Counted from the stretch's first letter, positions 17,122 to 27,004 are shown. The stretch is DNA of 64,000 nucleotides from CAYNQK01 sp964470375 (GCA_964470375.1 CAYYCP010000001.1:1-64000); one strand, 5' to 3'. The notes: generated by a model not told the origin, from the sequence alone. A program made the numbers and translations.

Positions 17122-18552
17122 TCATTCAGGGCCGTCCCAGAAGCGTGGCAGGCCCTTGGTCCGCAGGCGCTCGGCTAGAACCAGGCCCCGCCTGAATTCG
17201 TCTGCGCCCCGATAGGCCTGATCCTGGACGGCGATAGCCTCCTCGCCGGTGAAGCCGAGCAAGCGCGCAGCGGCGGCCCGGGCCCTGGCCCTCAAACGAG
17301 AATCGCTGGAAAGGAGGGCTTGGGCCAGATTAGCGCCGTTGAGACTGTAGCCCTGCATCACGAAGTGATCCTCCCAGGCCATGTAATTCGGCCCCAGGTT
17401 CACGCCCGCGATAGCCGAGAGCCTATCCGCCAGCCTCTGGCGCTGAGCCTCGAATTCCCGCCGATTGTGGATATTCTGACTCTTCTCCAGGATGCCCACC
17501 AGGCCCACCGTGACGAGATTGGCGAACCAATCGAAGAAGCCCGGCATAGAAGGATTCTCGCGGTAGGCCGGGCGAAAGGCGCTGGCGGCCAAGACGGCCG
17601 CCTCCATGGTTCCGTAGCCAGAAAGGTAGATACCGGCCCGAAGCGAGAGGAAGGGATCATCGCCCGCGGCCAGGCGGCCGGCCCGGCGCATCAGGGCCGG
17701 GGAGCGCAGTTCGGAGAATTGGACCAGGGCGGCCTCGGCCAAGCCCACGTCGGGCGAATCCAAGGACTCCAGGAAGACCTGGCTCCTCTCCTCGGCCGGG
17801 GCGAAGCGGGCTATGCCCTCCAGGGCCGCGATGCGCCCTCCTCCCCCATCCTGTTCTTGGAAGGCCGCCCGGAAGAGCTGCAGGTCGGCGCTTGAACCGA
17901 TACCGGCCAGGCGGGCCAAGGCGAGGGCCCTCAGGCTAGGGCCTGAGCCGGCAGGCGCGGCTAGGCTGCGCGCCAGGGCAAGGTCACCCGCTCTCCGGCG
18001 CAGGCAATAGGCTTGATAGGCTTTTTCACGATGTGGCGACGCCCCGTCTAAAACGATGGAACGCAGGAAGACGGCCGCCGAGTCCTGATCCGCCTGCCCA
18101 ACCGCCTCAATGAGGGCGGCCTGGGCATCATCGTCCGAGGCGGCGTAGGCCTTCTCGATGGTCGGCATCAGGCGGGCGGCTTCATTCAAGAAGGCCCTGC
18201 CAACGAGCGAACGCAGGTACGAATCATCCGCGTAGCGTTGAACCAGGATGATGTCGATTCCCGGATCCTTCATGGAAAGCAGGGCCTCGAATGCGGCCGC
18301 CTGGTCCCAGCCGTCTTCTCCGTCCAGGAGAGCCCTCAGAGCCGCCTTGGCGTCCTGGCTTCCCAGGCGGGCCAGCTCCAAGGCGGCAACGCGCTTATCG
18401 TCCAGGAAGCTTGCGGACAGGACGCGCTGCCTGAGGGCCTCGCTGCGTGGATCGGCTGCCAGGGCTGCGCCGAGGGCGAGGCAGAGGATGGCAGGGATGC
18501 ACAAGGGCCGCCGGCCCCGGCCCTTCCCCAAGTCGTCCCATCGGAATGTCAT
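17122..18552 (-). CDS. Exported HEAT-repeat protein
   Basis: The 476-residue protein has a signal peptide (cleavage near ALAADP, residue 33) and a long series of short helical repeats such as ALELARLGSQDAKAALRALL, typical of HEAT/PBS-lyase-like repeats. A less regular C-terminal part contains hydrophobic FFDWFANLVTVGLVGIL. It is probably a periplasmic scaffold; no enzymatic motif is visible. The ATG has GGAGG five bases upstream. It starts 22 bases after lepA and is likely cotranscribed with it. Confidence 0.78.
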   Translation of the reverse strand: MTFRWDDLGKGRGRRPLCIPAILCLALGAALAADPRSEALRQRVLSASFLDDKRVAALELARLGSQDAKAALRALLDGEDGWDQAAAFEALLSMKDPGIDIILVQRYADDSYLRSLVGRAFLNEAARLMPTIEKAYAASDDDAQAALIEAVGQADQDSAAVFLRSIVLDGASPHREKAYQAYCLRRRAGDLALARSLAAPAGSGPSLRALALARLAGIGSSADLQLFRAAFQEQDGGGGRIAALEGIARFAPAEERSQVFLESLDSPDVGLAEAALVQFSELRSPALMRRAGRLAAGDDPFLSLRAGIYLSGYGTMEAAVLAASAFRPAYRENPSMPGFFDWFANLVTVGLVGILEKSQNIHNRREFEAQRQRLADRLSAIAGVNLGPNYMAWEDHFVMQGYSLNGANLAQALLSSDSRLRARARAAAARLLGFTGEEAIAVQDQAYRGADEFRRGLVLAERLRTKGLPRFWDGPE

Positions 18553-18574
18553 GCACGCCTCCTCGGCCGCGGCC

Positions 18575-20392
18575 TCAGCGCTGCTCCAGGTCCTCCTGAG
18601 TGCGCAGGACGGCCAGGAAGGCCTCCTGCGGCAGTTCGACGTCGCCTACCATCTTCATGCGCTTTTTTCCTTCCTTCTGCTTCTCCAAGAGCTTGCGCTT
18701 ACGGGTTATGTCGCCGCCGTAGCACTTGGCCAGGACGTCCTTGCGCAGCGGGTTGATGGTCTCCCGGGCGATCACTTTGGAGCCGATGGCGCCCTGGATC
18801 GGGATCTTGAATTGTTGGCGGGGTATGACCTTCTGCAGCTTCTCGCAGACGGCCCGGGCCCGCTCGTAGGCCCCCGGCTCGTAGACAAGCTGGGACAGGG
18901 CGTCCACAGGCTTGCCGTTGAGGAGGATGTCCAGCTTGGCCAGCTGGGTGGGCTTATAGCCGGTGACCTCGTAGTCGAAGCTGGCGTAGCCGCGGCTTAG
19001 GGACTTTAGGCGGTCATAGAATTCGAAGAGCACCTCGGCCAGGGGCATGTCGAAGACGATCTCCACGCGCTTCTCGTCCAGGTAGCTCATGGACTGCTGG
19101 GTGCCGCGCTTCTCTATGCACAGGCTCATGACGTTTCCCAGGTAGGCCGTGGGTGTGATGATAGATGCCTTGATGTAGGGCTCGTCGGCCGAGGCCACCC
19201 TGGCCGGATCCGGGTACTCCAGAGGATTGTCGACGCTGAGCACCTCGCCGTTCTGCAGGTGCACGCGGTAGCGCACCGAGGGGGCGGTCATGATGATGCC
19301 CAGATCGAACTCGCGCTCCAGGCGCTCCTGGATGATCTCGAGATGGAGGAGCCCCAGGAAGCCGCAGCGGAAGCCGAAGCCCAGGGCGACGGAGCTGTCC
19401 TTCTCGTAGATCAGGCTGGCGTCGTTGAGCTTGAGCTTCTCCAGGGCCGCCTTGAGCTCGTCATACTCGTTGGGGTCCATGGGGTAGATGGAGGAGAAAA
19501 CCACCGGCTTGACTTCGCGGAAACCCGGCAGGGGCTCGGCGGCCGGGCGGGCGGCCAGGGTGATGGTGTCGCCCACGCGCGCGTCCGAGACGGTCTTGAT
19601 GCCGGCGATGAGGTAACCCACGTCCCCGGAACAGAGCTCTTGATTAGGCTCCAGCTTGAGCCTGAAGATGCCGGTCTCCTCGACCTTGTACTCGGCCCCG
19701 TTGGACATGAAGCGCACCGTGTCGCCGGAGGCGATGCGCCCGCTCTTCATCCGGAGATGCACGATCACTCCTCGGTAGGGATCGTAATGGCAGTCGAAGA
19801 TGAGGGCCCGGGCCGGCTCGTCCTCGCCGCCCTCGGGCGGGGGTATGCGCTGGACGATGGCCTCGAAGAGCTCGTCCACCCCCGTGCCGTGGCGCGCCGA
19901 TACCAGCAGGGCCCCCTCGGCATCCAGGCCGAGGTCCTTCTCGATCTGCTGTTTGGTCCCGGGGATGTCGGCGGCGGCCATATCGATCTTGTTGATAACC
20001 GGTACGATCTCCAGATCGTGCTCCAGGGCCATGTACATATTGGAGAGGGTCTGGGCCTCCACGCCCTGGGTGGCGTCCACAAGGAGGAGCGCGCCCTCGC
20101 AGGAATAGATAGCCCGCGACACCTCGTAGGCGAAGTCCACATGCCCGGGGGTGTCGACGAAGTTGAGCACGTAGTCCTTGCCGTCGCGGGCCCTATAGGG
20201 GATGGTAACAGCCTGGCTCTTGATAGTGATGCCGCGCTCGCGTTCGATGTCCATGCTGTCCAGGATCTGGTCCTGGAAATCCCGATCCTCGATTATGCGG
20301 GCCTTTTGGATGAGGCGGTCGGCCAAGGTGGACTTCCCATGATCGATATGGGCGATGATGCAGAAATTGCGTATGAGGGAGCGGTCGTGCAT
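18575..20392 (-). CDS. lepA: Elongation factor 4 (LepA)
   Basis: This is a full-length (605 aa) translational GTPase that acts on stalled ribosomes. G1 is AHIDHGKST near residue 14, G3 is DTPGH near 80, G4 is NKID near 134, followed by EF-G-like domains II, III and V and the LepA-specific C-terminal domain with YGGDITRKRKLLEKQKEGKKRMK. No SD precedes the ATG. Instead a -35/-10 pair ends 7 bases upstream, so the mRNA may be leaderless. Confidence 0.97.
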   Translation of the reverse strand: MHDRSLIRNFCIIAHIDHGKSTLADRLIQKARIIEDRDFQDQILDSMDIERERGITIKSQAVTIPYRARDGKDYVLNFVDTPGHVDFAYEVSRAIYSCEGALLLVDATQGVEAQTLSNMYMALEHDLEIVPVINKIDMAAADIPGTKQQIEKDLGLDAEGALLVSARHGTGVDELFEAIVQRIPPPEGGEDEPARALIFDCHYDPYRGVIVHLRMKSGRIASGDTVRFMSNGAEYKVEETGIFRLKLEPNQELCSGDVGYLIAGIKTVSDARVGDTITLAARPAAEPLPGFREVKPVVFSSIYPMDPNEYDELKAALEKLKLNDASLIYEKDSSVALGFGFRCGFLGLLHLEIIQERLEREFDLGIIMTAPSVRYRVHLQNGEVLSVDNPLEYPDPARVASADEPYIKASIITPTAYLGNVMSLCIEKRGTQQSMSYLDEKRVEIVFDMPLAEVLFEFYDRLKSLSRGYASFDYEVTGYKPTQLAKLDILLNGKPVDALSQLVYEPGAYERARAVCEKLQKVIPRQQFKIPIQGAIGSKVIARETINPLRKDVLAKCYGGDITRKRKLLEKQKEGKKRMKMVGDVELPQEAFLAVLRTQEDLEQR

Positions 20393-20399
20393 GGCCTGG

Positions 20400-20429
20400 A
20401 GGATAGCGCGTAAGGCAGCCGCGCCGCAA
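20400..20429 (-). promoter_or_regulatory. Candidate promoter for lepA
   Basis: On the minus strand TTGCGG (20424-20429) and TATCCT (20400-20405) are 18 bases apart. The -10 ends 7 bases before the lepA ATG, predicting a leaderless transcript. Confidence 0.5.
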
Positions 20430-20540
20430 GTTGCCCGGTCCCGCGCCCCCTGAGGCCCCGCCCCAGGCGAAGGCCCCGCCCAATTCGGCTGACTTCCCGG
20501 CCGCGGCCTTTCGGGCTATCATCGTCCGGAGGAGGCTCCC

Positions 20541-21068
20541 ATGCTGGAAGAGGCCAAGCGCGAGGAAGTCAGGGACATGGTGGTGAAGGCCTATTCGACC
20601 GGGGCCCTCAGCGAGGAGCGCCTGGACGCGGCCATGGGGCTGATAGCGGCGGCCACCCAGGAATCCGAACTGGCTGGCCTGCGCGCCGAGCTGGCCCCCA
20701 TCCTTCCCGCCCGAGCCGAGCCCGCCCCCGTCCAGCTCATACGCCTCTCGGGCGCCCACCTGGCCAAGCGGGGGGCCTGGTTCAGGAGCGAGAGCATCCG
20801 CGTGGAGGCCGAGCGCTCAAATATCTTCCTGGACTTCCGCGCCCTGAGGGACTTCCCCGGCAGCAGCCTCGTGATCGACCTGGCCGTGGAAGGCTGCAAC
20901 ATCATGATGAAATTCCCCAAGGGCACCCTGATCCAGGAGGACATCGAGAACAGGTCCTCGAACATCCACGCGACCTACCGGGGCGAGAACAACCTCAACC
21001 TGCGCGTCCTGGTCAGGGGCTGGGCCGCCGGCTCCAACATCCGCATCAAGACCCGCGGCCGCTATTGA
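20541..21068 (+). CDS. DUF1707-like / LiaF C-terminal-like protein
   Basis: This 175-residue protein has an N-terminal ~50-residue helical domain resembling DUF1707/SHOCT-type modules (GALSEERLDAAM) and a C-terminal beta-rich part resembling the LiaF/cell-wall-active-antibiotic response domain. The latter part includes repeated short strands such as IFLDFRALRDF and CNIMMKFPKG. LiaF-type proteins sense envelope stress, but no membrane segment is present here, so the role is unknown. The SD GGAGGAGG is strong; a possible -10 TATCAT lies at 20517-20522. Confidence 0.65.
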   Translation: MLEEAKREEVRDMVVKAYSTGALSEERLDAAMGLIAAATQESELAGLRAELAPILPARAEPAPVQLIRLSGAHLAKRGAWFRSESIRVEAERSNIFLDFRALRDFPGSSLVIDLAVEGCNIMMKFPKGTLIQEDIENRSSNIHATYRGENNLNLRVLVRGWAAGSNIRIKTRGRY

Positions 21069-21084
21069 GCGGCGGGCTCGCGCC

Positions 21085-21114
21085 TTGCGCGGCCGGCCGC
21101 CTTTTCGGTACCAT
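21085..21114 (+). promoter_or_regulatory. Candidate promoter for the cysteine desulfurase
   Basis: TTGCGC (21085-21090) and TACCAT (21109-21114) are 18 bases apart, with the -10 ending 7 bases before the ATG at 21122. No SD is present, so a leaderless mRNA is predicted. Confidence 0.45.
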
Positions 21115-21121
21115 GGCCCCG

Positions 21122-22270
21122 ATGCTCTCAGGGACCTACCTGGACTGGGCCGCCGCGGCCCCGCCCGACGCCTCCTGGCTGGACGCCGGGACCGCCGCCG
21201 CCATGGAATGCTACGCCAACCCCTCCTCTCCGCACGCCCCGGGCCGGGCGGCCCGTGAGCGCCTCGAGAGCGCGCGCTCGGCCATCCTGTCCTGCCTGGG
21301 CGGCAAGGGCATGCTCAGCATCTGCTCGGGGGCCACTGAGGCCAACGCCATAGCCCTCCAGGCGGCCCTCCTGCCCCCGGGCCAGGCCGTCCTGGCCTAT
21401 TCATCAATTGAGCACGCCTCTGTCCACGACGCCGCTAGAGGCCTGGAACGCCTGGGCGCGCGCGGCGTTGCGGTTGCCTGCCGGGAGGACGGGATCGTGG
21501 ATCCGCGCCTCTTCGGGCGGGCCGCCGGCAAGGGCGCCCGCCTGGCCGCCCTCATGGCCATCAACAACGAGACCGGGGCCATCCAGGACATCCCTGGCCT
21601 GGTCGCCGAGCTGCGCGCCTTGCCCCGTGGCTCCGATATCCGCATCCACGTGGACGCCACCCAAGCCCTGGGCAGGCTGACCTTCGATCCCTGGGCCCTG
21701 GGCGTGGATTCAGTCGCCTTCTCGGTCCACAAACTGGGCGGACCGCGCGGGATAGGCTTCCTATGGACCCGTTCTCCCCTTGATGTTCTGGCGCGCGGGG
21801 GCGGGCAAGAATGGGGCATACGCCCGGGCACCGAGAATCTGGCCGGCGCTGTGGCTGCCTCCATGGCCCTCGGCGCGGCTACAGCCGCTATGGAGGCTGA
21901 GCGCGCGCGGGTCACCGAGCTGGCGGCCAGGGCCCTCGAGGGCATACGGGCCTTAGGCGGGATCCCGGTACCAGCATGCAGGACAGTCCGGGACGAAAGG
22001 TATTCGCCCTGGATCCTCCAGGCCCGCCTGCCCGGCATCCCGGCCGAGGTCCTAGTCCGCGTACTTTCCGACCGCGGCGTCTACATATCCACGGGCTCAG
22101 CCTGCTCCTCCAGAAAGCGCGAGCGGCGCGTCCTGGCAGCCATGGGTTTGGATGAGGACGAGGCCCTCTCGGCCTTCAGGGTGTCCTTCGGACGCCTGAG
22201 CCGGGCAGAGGACGTCGAGCGCTTCCTCGAGGCCCTATCCATGGCGCGCCGCAGCTTGGGGGCCCCATGA
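21122..22270 (+). CDS. Cysteine desulfurase (NifS/IscS class)
   Basis: This PLP enzyme of about 382 residues removes sulfur from cysteine as a protein persulfide. The PLP-binding lysine is in SVHKLGGPRG (about residue 205) and the active cysteine in STGSACSSRKRERR (about 327). The N-terminal YLDWAAAAP matches the family's YLDNAATT. It ends in an ATGA overlap with thiI, so it most likely supplies sulfur to ThiI for 4-thiouridine in tRNA. The ATG at 21122 matches the family start; upstream ATGs at 21113 and earlier fall in or before the predicted -10. Confidence 0.92.
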   Translation: MLSGTYLDWAAAAPPDASWLDAGTAAAMECYANPSSPHAPGRAARERLESARSAILSCLGGKGMLSICSGATEANAIALQAALLPPGQAVLAYSSIEHASVHDAARGLERLGARGVAVACREDGIVDPRLFGRAAGKGARLAALMAINNETGAIQDIPGLVAELRALPRGSDIRIHVDATQALGRLTFDPWALGVDSVAFSVHKLGGPRGIGFLWTRSPLDVLARGGGQEWGIRPGTENLAGAVAASMALGAATAAMEAERARVTELAARALEGIRALGGIPVPACRTVRDERYSPWILQARLPGIPAEVLVRVLSDRGVYISTGSACSSRKRERRVLAAMGLDEDEALSAFRVSFGRLSRAEDVERFLEALSMARRSLGAP

Positions 22271-23448
22271 GTCAGCGCCTCTTCCTCTTGAAGCTCGGGG
22301 AACTCGTCCTCAAGGGCGGCAACCAGGACCGCTTCCTGGGACAGCTCAAGTGGGATTTGAAGCGCCGCCTGGGCGATATGAACAAGCGCATCGAACTGAG
22401 CGACGGACGGGTTTTCCTTGAGGTGGATGAGGCCGATGCTCCCCGCGCCGAGGCCGTCCTAGCCCGTCTCCCCGGCATCACCGGCTTCGCCCGCGCCCTG
22501 AGGACGGAGAAGGCCATGCCCGATATCCTCGAGGCCGCCGCGGCCTTGGCGGCCGAAGACCCCCTGGCCGCCGGGCGTTCGCGCTTCAAGGCCGAGAGCC
22601 GCCGCGCCGACAAGAGCTTTCCCCTGGACTCCTACGGGATATCCTGCGCCATCGGCGACGGCCTGTGCGCCCGCTTCCCAGGGTTAAGAGTGGATGTTCG
22701 TAATCCAGAGTTCGTTGTCAACGTCGAGCTGCGCGACAAGGCCTTCGTATACGTGGGCGAATCGCGCGGCCTGCGCGGCCTGCCGGTGGGATCATCGGGC
22801 CGTGGCCTCCTTCTCCTTTCCGGCGGCATAGATTCGCCGGTGGCCGGTTACCTGATGGCCCTGCGCGGCCTCTTCATAGAGGCCATACACTTCCACAGCT
22901 ACCCATTCACCTCGCGCGAGGCCCAACAGAAGGTCGAGGACCTTGCCCGGATCCTGGCGGGCTATGCCGGGCCGGTGCCCCTCCACATCGTCCCCTTCAC
23001 GGCCGTCCAATCGCGCATCAGGGAGAGGGCCCGCCCCAACGCCACCACCCTCCACCTTCGGGCAGCCATGGTACGCGCCGCGGACACCTTGGCCAAGCGC
23101 CGGGGCTGCGGCAGCCTGATAAGCGGCGAGAGCCTGGGCCAGGTAGCCAGCCAGACCCAGGAGGCCATCCGATTCAGCCAATCCTTCACCGACCTGCCCA
23201 TCCTCAGGCCCCTCATCGGCATGGATAAGCAGTACACCATGGACACAGCCAGGAGCATCGGGACTTACGAAATCTCGATTCGGCCTTACGAGGATTGCTG
23301 CGTGCTCTTCTCTCCCAAGCACCCCCTCTTGACTCCCGACCTCGAGACCGAGCGGAAGGCCTGGGCGGAGGACGACCTGGAAGGTCTCATCGAGGAAGCC
23401 CTCCAAGCCGCCGAGCTCAAGATAATCTCCTCAAGCAGCCAGGGATAG
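22267..23448 (+). CDS. thiI: tRNA 4-thiouridine synthetase ThiI, without rhodanese domain
   Basis: This 393-residue protein adenylates U8 of tRNA and replaces the oxygen with sulfur. It has an N-terminal ferredoxin-like region, a THUMP domain (about 60-160) and the PP-loop motif LLSGGIDSPVAGYLM near residue 180. It ends near residue 393 and lacks the C-terminal rhodanese domain of the E. coli protein; the DCC cysteines near residue 341 remain. This is the common short form that pairs with a dedicated cysteine desulfurase, here the overlapping upstream gene. Confidence 0.94.
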   Translation: MSQRLFLLKLGELVLKGGNQDRFLGQLKWDLKRRLGDMNKRIELSDGRVFLEVDEADAPRAEAVLARLPGITGFARALRTEKAMPDILEAAAALAAEDPLAAGRSRFKAESRRADKSFPLDSYGISCAIGDGLCARFPGLRVDVRNPEFVVNVELRDKAFVYVGESRGLRGLPVGSSGRGLLLLSGGIDSPVAGYLMALRGLFIEAIHFHSYPFTSREAQQKVEDLARILAGYAGPVPLHIVPFTAVQSRIRERARPNATTLHLRAAMVRAADTLAKRRGCGSLISGESLGQVASQTQEAIRFSQSFTDLPILRPLIGMDKQYTMDTARSIGTYEISIRPYEDCCVLFSPKHPLLTPDLETERKAWAEDDLEGLIEEALQAAELKIISSSSQG

Positions 23449-23456
23449 CACTCCTT

Positions 23457-26396
23457 TTACTGATACTCGAAGGCGCCTATGTCAGGCAGTCCCTTGCCGT
23501 AGGCCGAGGGCCGCGGCCTGCCGTACCAGTCGGTGCCAGTCCCGTCAACGGCCGCCAGGCCCAGGTCGATCAGGGGCGAGGCCTTGGTGAGTCGGGGCAT
23601 GCCCTTGGCGTCGATTTCGAAGACCGTGGCTGGATCCACCTGTAGAATCTTGGCTTCCAGGGCCGCCCGAGGCCCCGAGCGCTCAAGGGCCTTGAAGCCG
23701 GCGCTGGCCATGGCTTGGATGCCCTTGGGGTCCGGGTTACCGTCGAAGAGGGCTCCCTGGGCAGGCGCCGAGGGCGCGGCCAGGACCGTGTTCAGGGCGG
23801 TCAAGGCAAGGTTCTTCAGCCTGAAGCCGTACGCCGCCCGAGGCTTGTCCCCAGCCATGGCGGTCACATGGCTGAGCTTGAGGTAACCGCCCTCGCAGTC
23901 GAAGAGCACGGTCTCTGCGCTGCGGAGGCTGCGCAGGAGGCAGGTGTCAAGGCTGCCGGAGGATTGGCGCTGCATGAAGCAGGATGCATAGCCCTTCTCG
24001 GCCACCGCCTCCACAAGGGAGTGATCCAGGAAGAAGGTAGCCTCGGTCATAGCCAAGGCCGCCGAACTCTGCAGGGCCGAGCAGCGGATCGTGGAATTGC
24101 GGGCGGTGAAGGATCCTCCCAGGAGGGAGACCCCTGTTCCGATGACAGCCCCTTCCAGGTCCAGGACGCTGGACTCCAGACTGACCCGCGATCCCTCGGC
24201 CTGGAGTCCTATGAGGGCCCCCTTGGAGCTCAGGCGGATTTCGGAATCCTTGACGTCGAGGAGGGCGCCTCCGGAGAGACGTAGGCCTTGGTAGGCCCTG
24301 CCCCGACCGCTCAGCTTGGAACCCACTAGGTAGACCGAGGCGCCTTCGGCCTGGATAAGGGGGGCTTCCCCGTCAGCAAGACTCTGCAGGGTCAGGCGCT
24401 CCAGTCGCAGGGCGCCACGCTTCAAGGCCAGGCCTGCCACCGTCAGGGTGCTGGCGGCCTGAGGATCAGCCCTCCAATCCGCGTCGAAGCCCCCCTCCAG
24501 GGTCAGGTCGCCCTCGACGCTGAGTACCTCCCGGGCAGACACCGCGCCGTACACGCGCACGCGTCCTCGGGCGGTCACGCTGGCGATGCGCAGGGCAGCC
24601 TTGAGGCTGGCCACGGGAGTCGTCGGGCTGCCATCGTTCGCGTCCGAGCCGCGCTCGGAGACGTAAACGCTGGTGGCATCGATAATGATGGAGGCGCGCT
24701 TCGTGTCTTTGCTGCGGTTTCCGGCCCGATCGACTGCGTAGGCGCTCAGCGAATAGCTTACGGCCCCTTCCGGATCAGCCTTGAGGGTCAAGGGCCCCTG
24801 GTAGAGGGTATAGCCCCCTTCGGCTACGCCCTCGCGGAAAACCTGCACATAGATCGAGTCCTCTCCCGGATCGAAGCCGAAGCGTTTATCGGCCAGGGCC
24901 TGGGGGCCCGGCAGCTCGCGGATGACGGGCGGCTCGGGCGGGGTGCGGTCGATGACGAAGCGGGCGATGGCCTCGTCCCCGGCCCGGGCGTCCGCGGATG
25001 CTGAGCTGTATGCGCGGGCGCGCAGGCAGAAGGCCATAGTCTGCCCCGGTCCGACATCGAAGGTCGTGCCGGGCTCAAGGATGGGCGATGCCAGGCCTAC
25101 CGGCTTGGGATCCTCGGCCCCGCGGGAAACCTCGTAGCGCAGTACGGCCGCGCCTTGGCCCGGCGATACGCCCACAGCCGCCCCCGAGATACCGCCATCG
25201 GGCAAGCCGAGGAGGACGGGCTTCCCGGGATCCACGGGCATGGCTAGGGAGACCTCAGCCTCCTGGCTGCGCGAACCGTCAGGCCGGATAAGGAAATAGA
25301 CGACGGACAGGCGATCCTTGCCCTCAGGCGCGGCCAGGTAAGTCGGGCCCAGATAGTCCTCCCAGGCTCCCGTGTTGGCCTGGAAGCGCAGTAAGCCGGC
25401 GGCCGCATCGGCGATGAACCAGGCTCCGCGGGAATCCGAGGCCGGGATGAGGCGTCCCGATGCGGATTCGCTCCCTTGGGCGGCGGGCGTCTCACCAAAG
25501 CTGAGGCCCAGGGGCTCGCCCTCGATCAGGCAAGCGCCCTTGGCGTCCAGTCCGCGCCATTCAATGCTGAGTTCGCCCAGCCAATGCGGGGGCGCGGGTA
25601 CATCCAGGACAGCCTTGCCTTCCTGAGTCCGAATAGCGGCATTCCATTCATCGCCGGCACCCGCAAGCCGCCATTGGATGGCTGCGGCCCCGGCCATGTC
25701 GAAGCTGATCCGGGCCCCCGCCTGGCTGTAGAGTATCGCGGGCGTCTTTCCCTTGGCCAGGTTCCCGAGGCTCGGGGCATCCTTTGGCCGGGCGGACGGA
25801 AGGGCGTCGGAGGCCGGGCGCAACCCGGAAGGCACACAGAGGTAATCGAAGGCCTGGGGATGGCCGGCATTGCCGAGGGCGTCGTAGGCCACGACGGAGA
25901 GGGTGTAGCGGTACACACCCTTCGCATCGCCGGGGATCTGGATCGGTCCGACATAATCCTGAGCCTTGGAGGACAGGGGCGCGAGGGCCCAACTCAGCCT
26001 CTGTGCCTCCGGCGCGGTGAGGCTCACTTGGGTCCCCGGAGTCACTATGCCCGAAGCAGGATCAGCCTTGATCGTCCCGGGCGGCCGCCTGTCGATGAGA
26101 TAGGAGAAGCTCGCGGATTCGACTACGCCCAAGGGTCCGCGGGCCTCAAGGTGAATGAGGTATGCGCGCTCTTCTCCGGACAGGGCCGACAGCCTGAGCA
26201 GGCCCTCCAGGGGATGGGCCGAGCGTCCGCCCTCGAAGCGGTAGAAAAGCGCCGTGCCCGGTGCATCGCAGGAGAAATAGGCATCCACATCCCGCGCGTA
26301 GGCGCCCGGCGCGAGGCTGGCTCGGATTTCCGCTCCTAGGGCGGCCCCCGCGAGCACCAGGGCCATGGCGGCAGCCCGCCCTATCCAGGTCCTCAT
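23457..26396 (-). CDS. Large exported protein with Ig-like repeats and beta-helix
   Basis: This 979-residue protein has a signal peptide (cleavage after about residue 21, in GAALGAEIRAS). It then carries several Ig-like or chitobiase-C-terminal-like modules (PPGTIKADPASG, RTPPEPPVIRELPG) and a DUF1565-type segment VYVSERGSDANDGSPTTPV near residue 580. The rest looks like a right-handed beta-helix, ending in LPDIGAFEYQ. Such proteins are usually surface or outer-membrane-associated; no catalytic site is evident. The ATG overlaps the stop of the upstream phosphoribosyltransferase, so the two are coupled. Confidence 0.78.
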   Translation of the reverse strand: MRTWIGRAAAMALVLAGAALGAEIRASLAPGAYARDVDAYFSCDAPGTALFYRFEGGRSAHPLEGLLRLSALSGEERAYLIHLEARGPLGVVESASFSYLIDRRPPGTIKADPASGIVTPGTQVSLTAPEAQRLSWALAPLSSKAQDYVGPIQIPGDAKGVYRYTLSVVAYDALGNAGHPQAFDYLCVPSGLRPASDALPSARPKDAPSLGNLAKGKTPAILYSQAGARISFDMAGAAAIQWRLAGAGDEWNAAIRTQEGKAVLDVPAPPHWLGELSIEWRGLDAKGACLIEGEPLGLSFGETPAAQGSESASGRLIPASDSRGAWFIADAAAGLLRFQANTGAWEDYLGPTYLAAPEGKDRLSVVYFLIRPDGSRSQEAEVSLAMPVDPGKPVLLGLPDGGISGAAVGVSPGQGAAVLRYEVSRGAEDPKPVGLASPILEPGTTFDVGPGQTMAFCLRARAYSSASADARAGDEAIARFVIDRTPPEPPVIRELPGPQALADKRFGFDPGEDSIYVQVFREGVAEGGYTLYQGPLTLKADPEGAVSYSLSAYAVDRAGNRSKDTKRASIIIDATSVYVSERGSDANDGSPTTPVASLKAALRIASVTARGRVRVYGAVSAREVLSVEGDLTLEGGFDADWRADPQAASTLTVAGLALKRGALRLERLTLQSLADGEAPLIQAEGASVYLVGSKLSGRGRAYQGLRLSGGALLDVKDSEIRLSSKGALIGLQAEGSRVSLESSVLDLEGAVIGTGVSLLGGSFTARNSTIRCSALQSSAALAMTEATFFLDHSLVEAVAEKGYASCFMQRQSSGSLDTCLLRSLRSAETVLFDCEGGYLKLSHVTAMAGDKPRAAYGFRLKNLALTALNTVLAAPSAPAQGALFDGNPDPKGIQAMASAGFKALERSGPRAALEAKILQVDPATVFEIDAKGMPRLTKASPLIDLGLAAVDGTGTDWYGRPRPSAYGKGLPDIGAFEYQ

Positions 26397-27004
26397 GCCC
26401 GGCCGCCTTCAAGGATAGATAGAACGTCCTCGAGGGAGGGATCCTGGGAGTAATAGTACTCCCTCAACTCCTGCCCATCCAAACCCATGAGCTCGTGGCT
26501 CAGGTAGTGTATCCAGCGGTCCTCCTCTGGAGAGTGGACTTCATGGAGCCGGCAGAAATAGTCCGGCTGAATGGCCAAGGCCTCGCCCTTGTAGGTGAAG
26601 CGCTTGTAGTCGTGGACGGCCACCTTGATGTCGCTGCGCGGTATGCCCTTTTCCAGAATGATGCCCACCAGGTGGTTGATGGTCATCCCGCTGTCGAAGA
26701 TGTCGTCCACAAGGAGCACCTTGTCGCCGCTGCGGAGATGCTCCGGGGAATAGGTCCAGCCGTCCACGCGCACGGCTCCGTTTTGCCTTATGTCGGTATA
26801 GGAGCGGGCCACTACCGCTGCGTAGAACACCGGATGCCCGGTGCCGCGCACGAGCTTGAAATACTCGGATATGACATTGCCCATATAGGCCCCGCCCCTC
26901 AGGGACACGTAAATCACATCGGGGATGAAACCGTCCTCATGAATGCGTTTTGCCAGCTTGAGGGCGTTATTGCGAACGGTATCATAGGGGAGGAATTCCT
27001 TCAT
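26393..27004 (-). CDS. Purine-type phosphoribosyltransferase
   Basis: This 203-residue type I phosphoribosyltransferase has the PRPP loop VLLVDDIFDSGMT near residue 105 and the VSLRGGAYMGNV segment near residue 35. It probably salvages hypoxanthine, xanthine or guanine; the exact base is not readable. The ATG at 27004 has TGGAGAG six bases upstream, whereas the ATG at 27034 lies within the predicted -10. It is cotranscribed with the large exported protein, an odd pairing. Confidence 0.85.
   Translation of the reverse strand: MKEFLPYDTVRNNALKLAKRIHEDGFIPDVIYVSLRGGAYMGNVISEYFKLVRGTGHPVFYAAVVARSYTDIRQNGAVRVDGWTYSPEHLRSGDKVLLVDDIFDSGMTINHLVGIILEKGIPRSDIKVAVHDYKRFTYKGEALAIQPDYFCRLHEVHSPEEDRWIHYLSHELMGLDGQELREYYYSQDPSLEDVLSILEGGRA

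Noticed and set aside
19259..20413. 384-codon open frame antisense to lepA
   Set aside because: High GC leaves long antisense frames; lepA is unambiguous on the other strand and this translation shows no domain.
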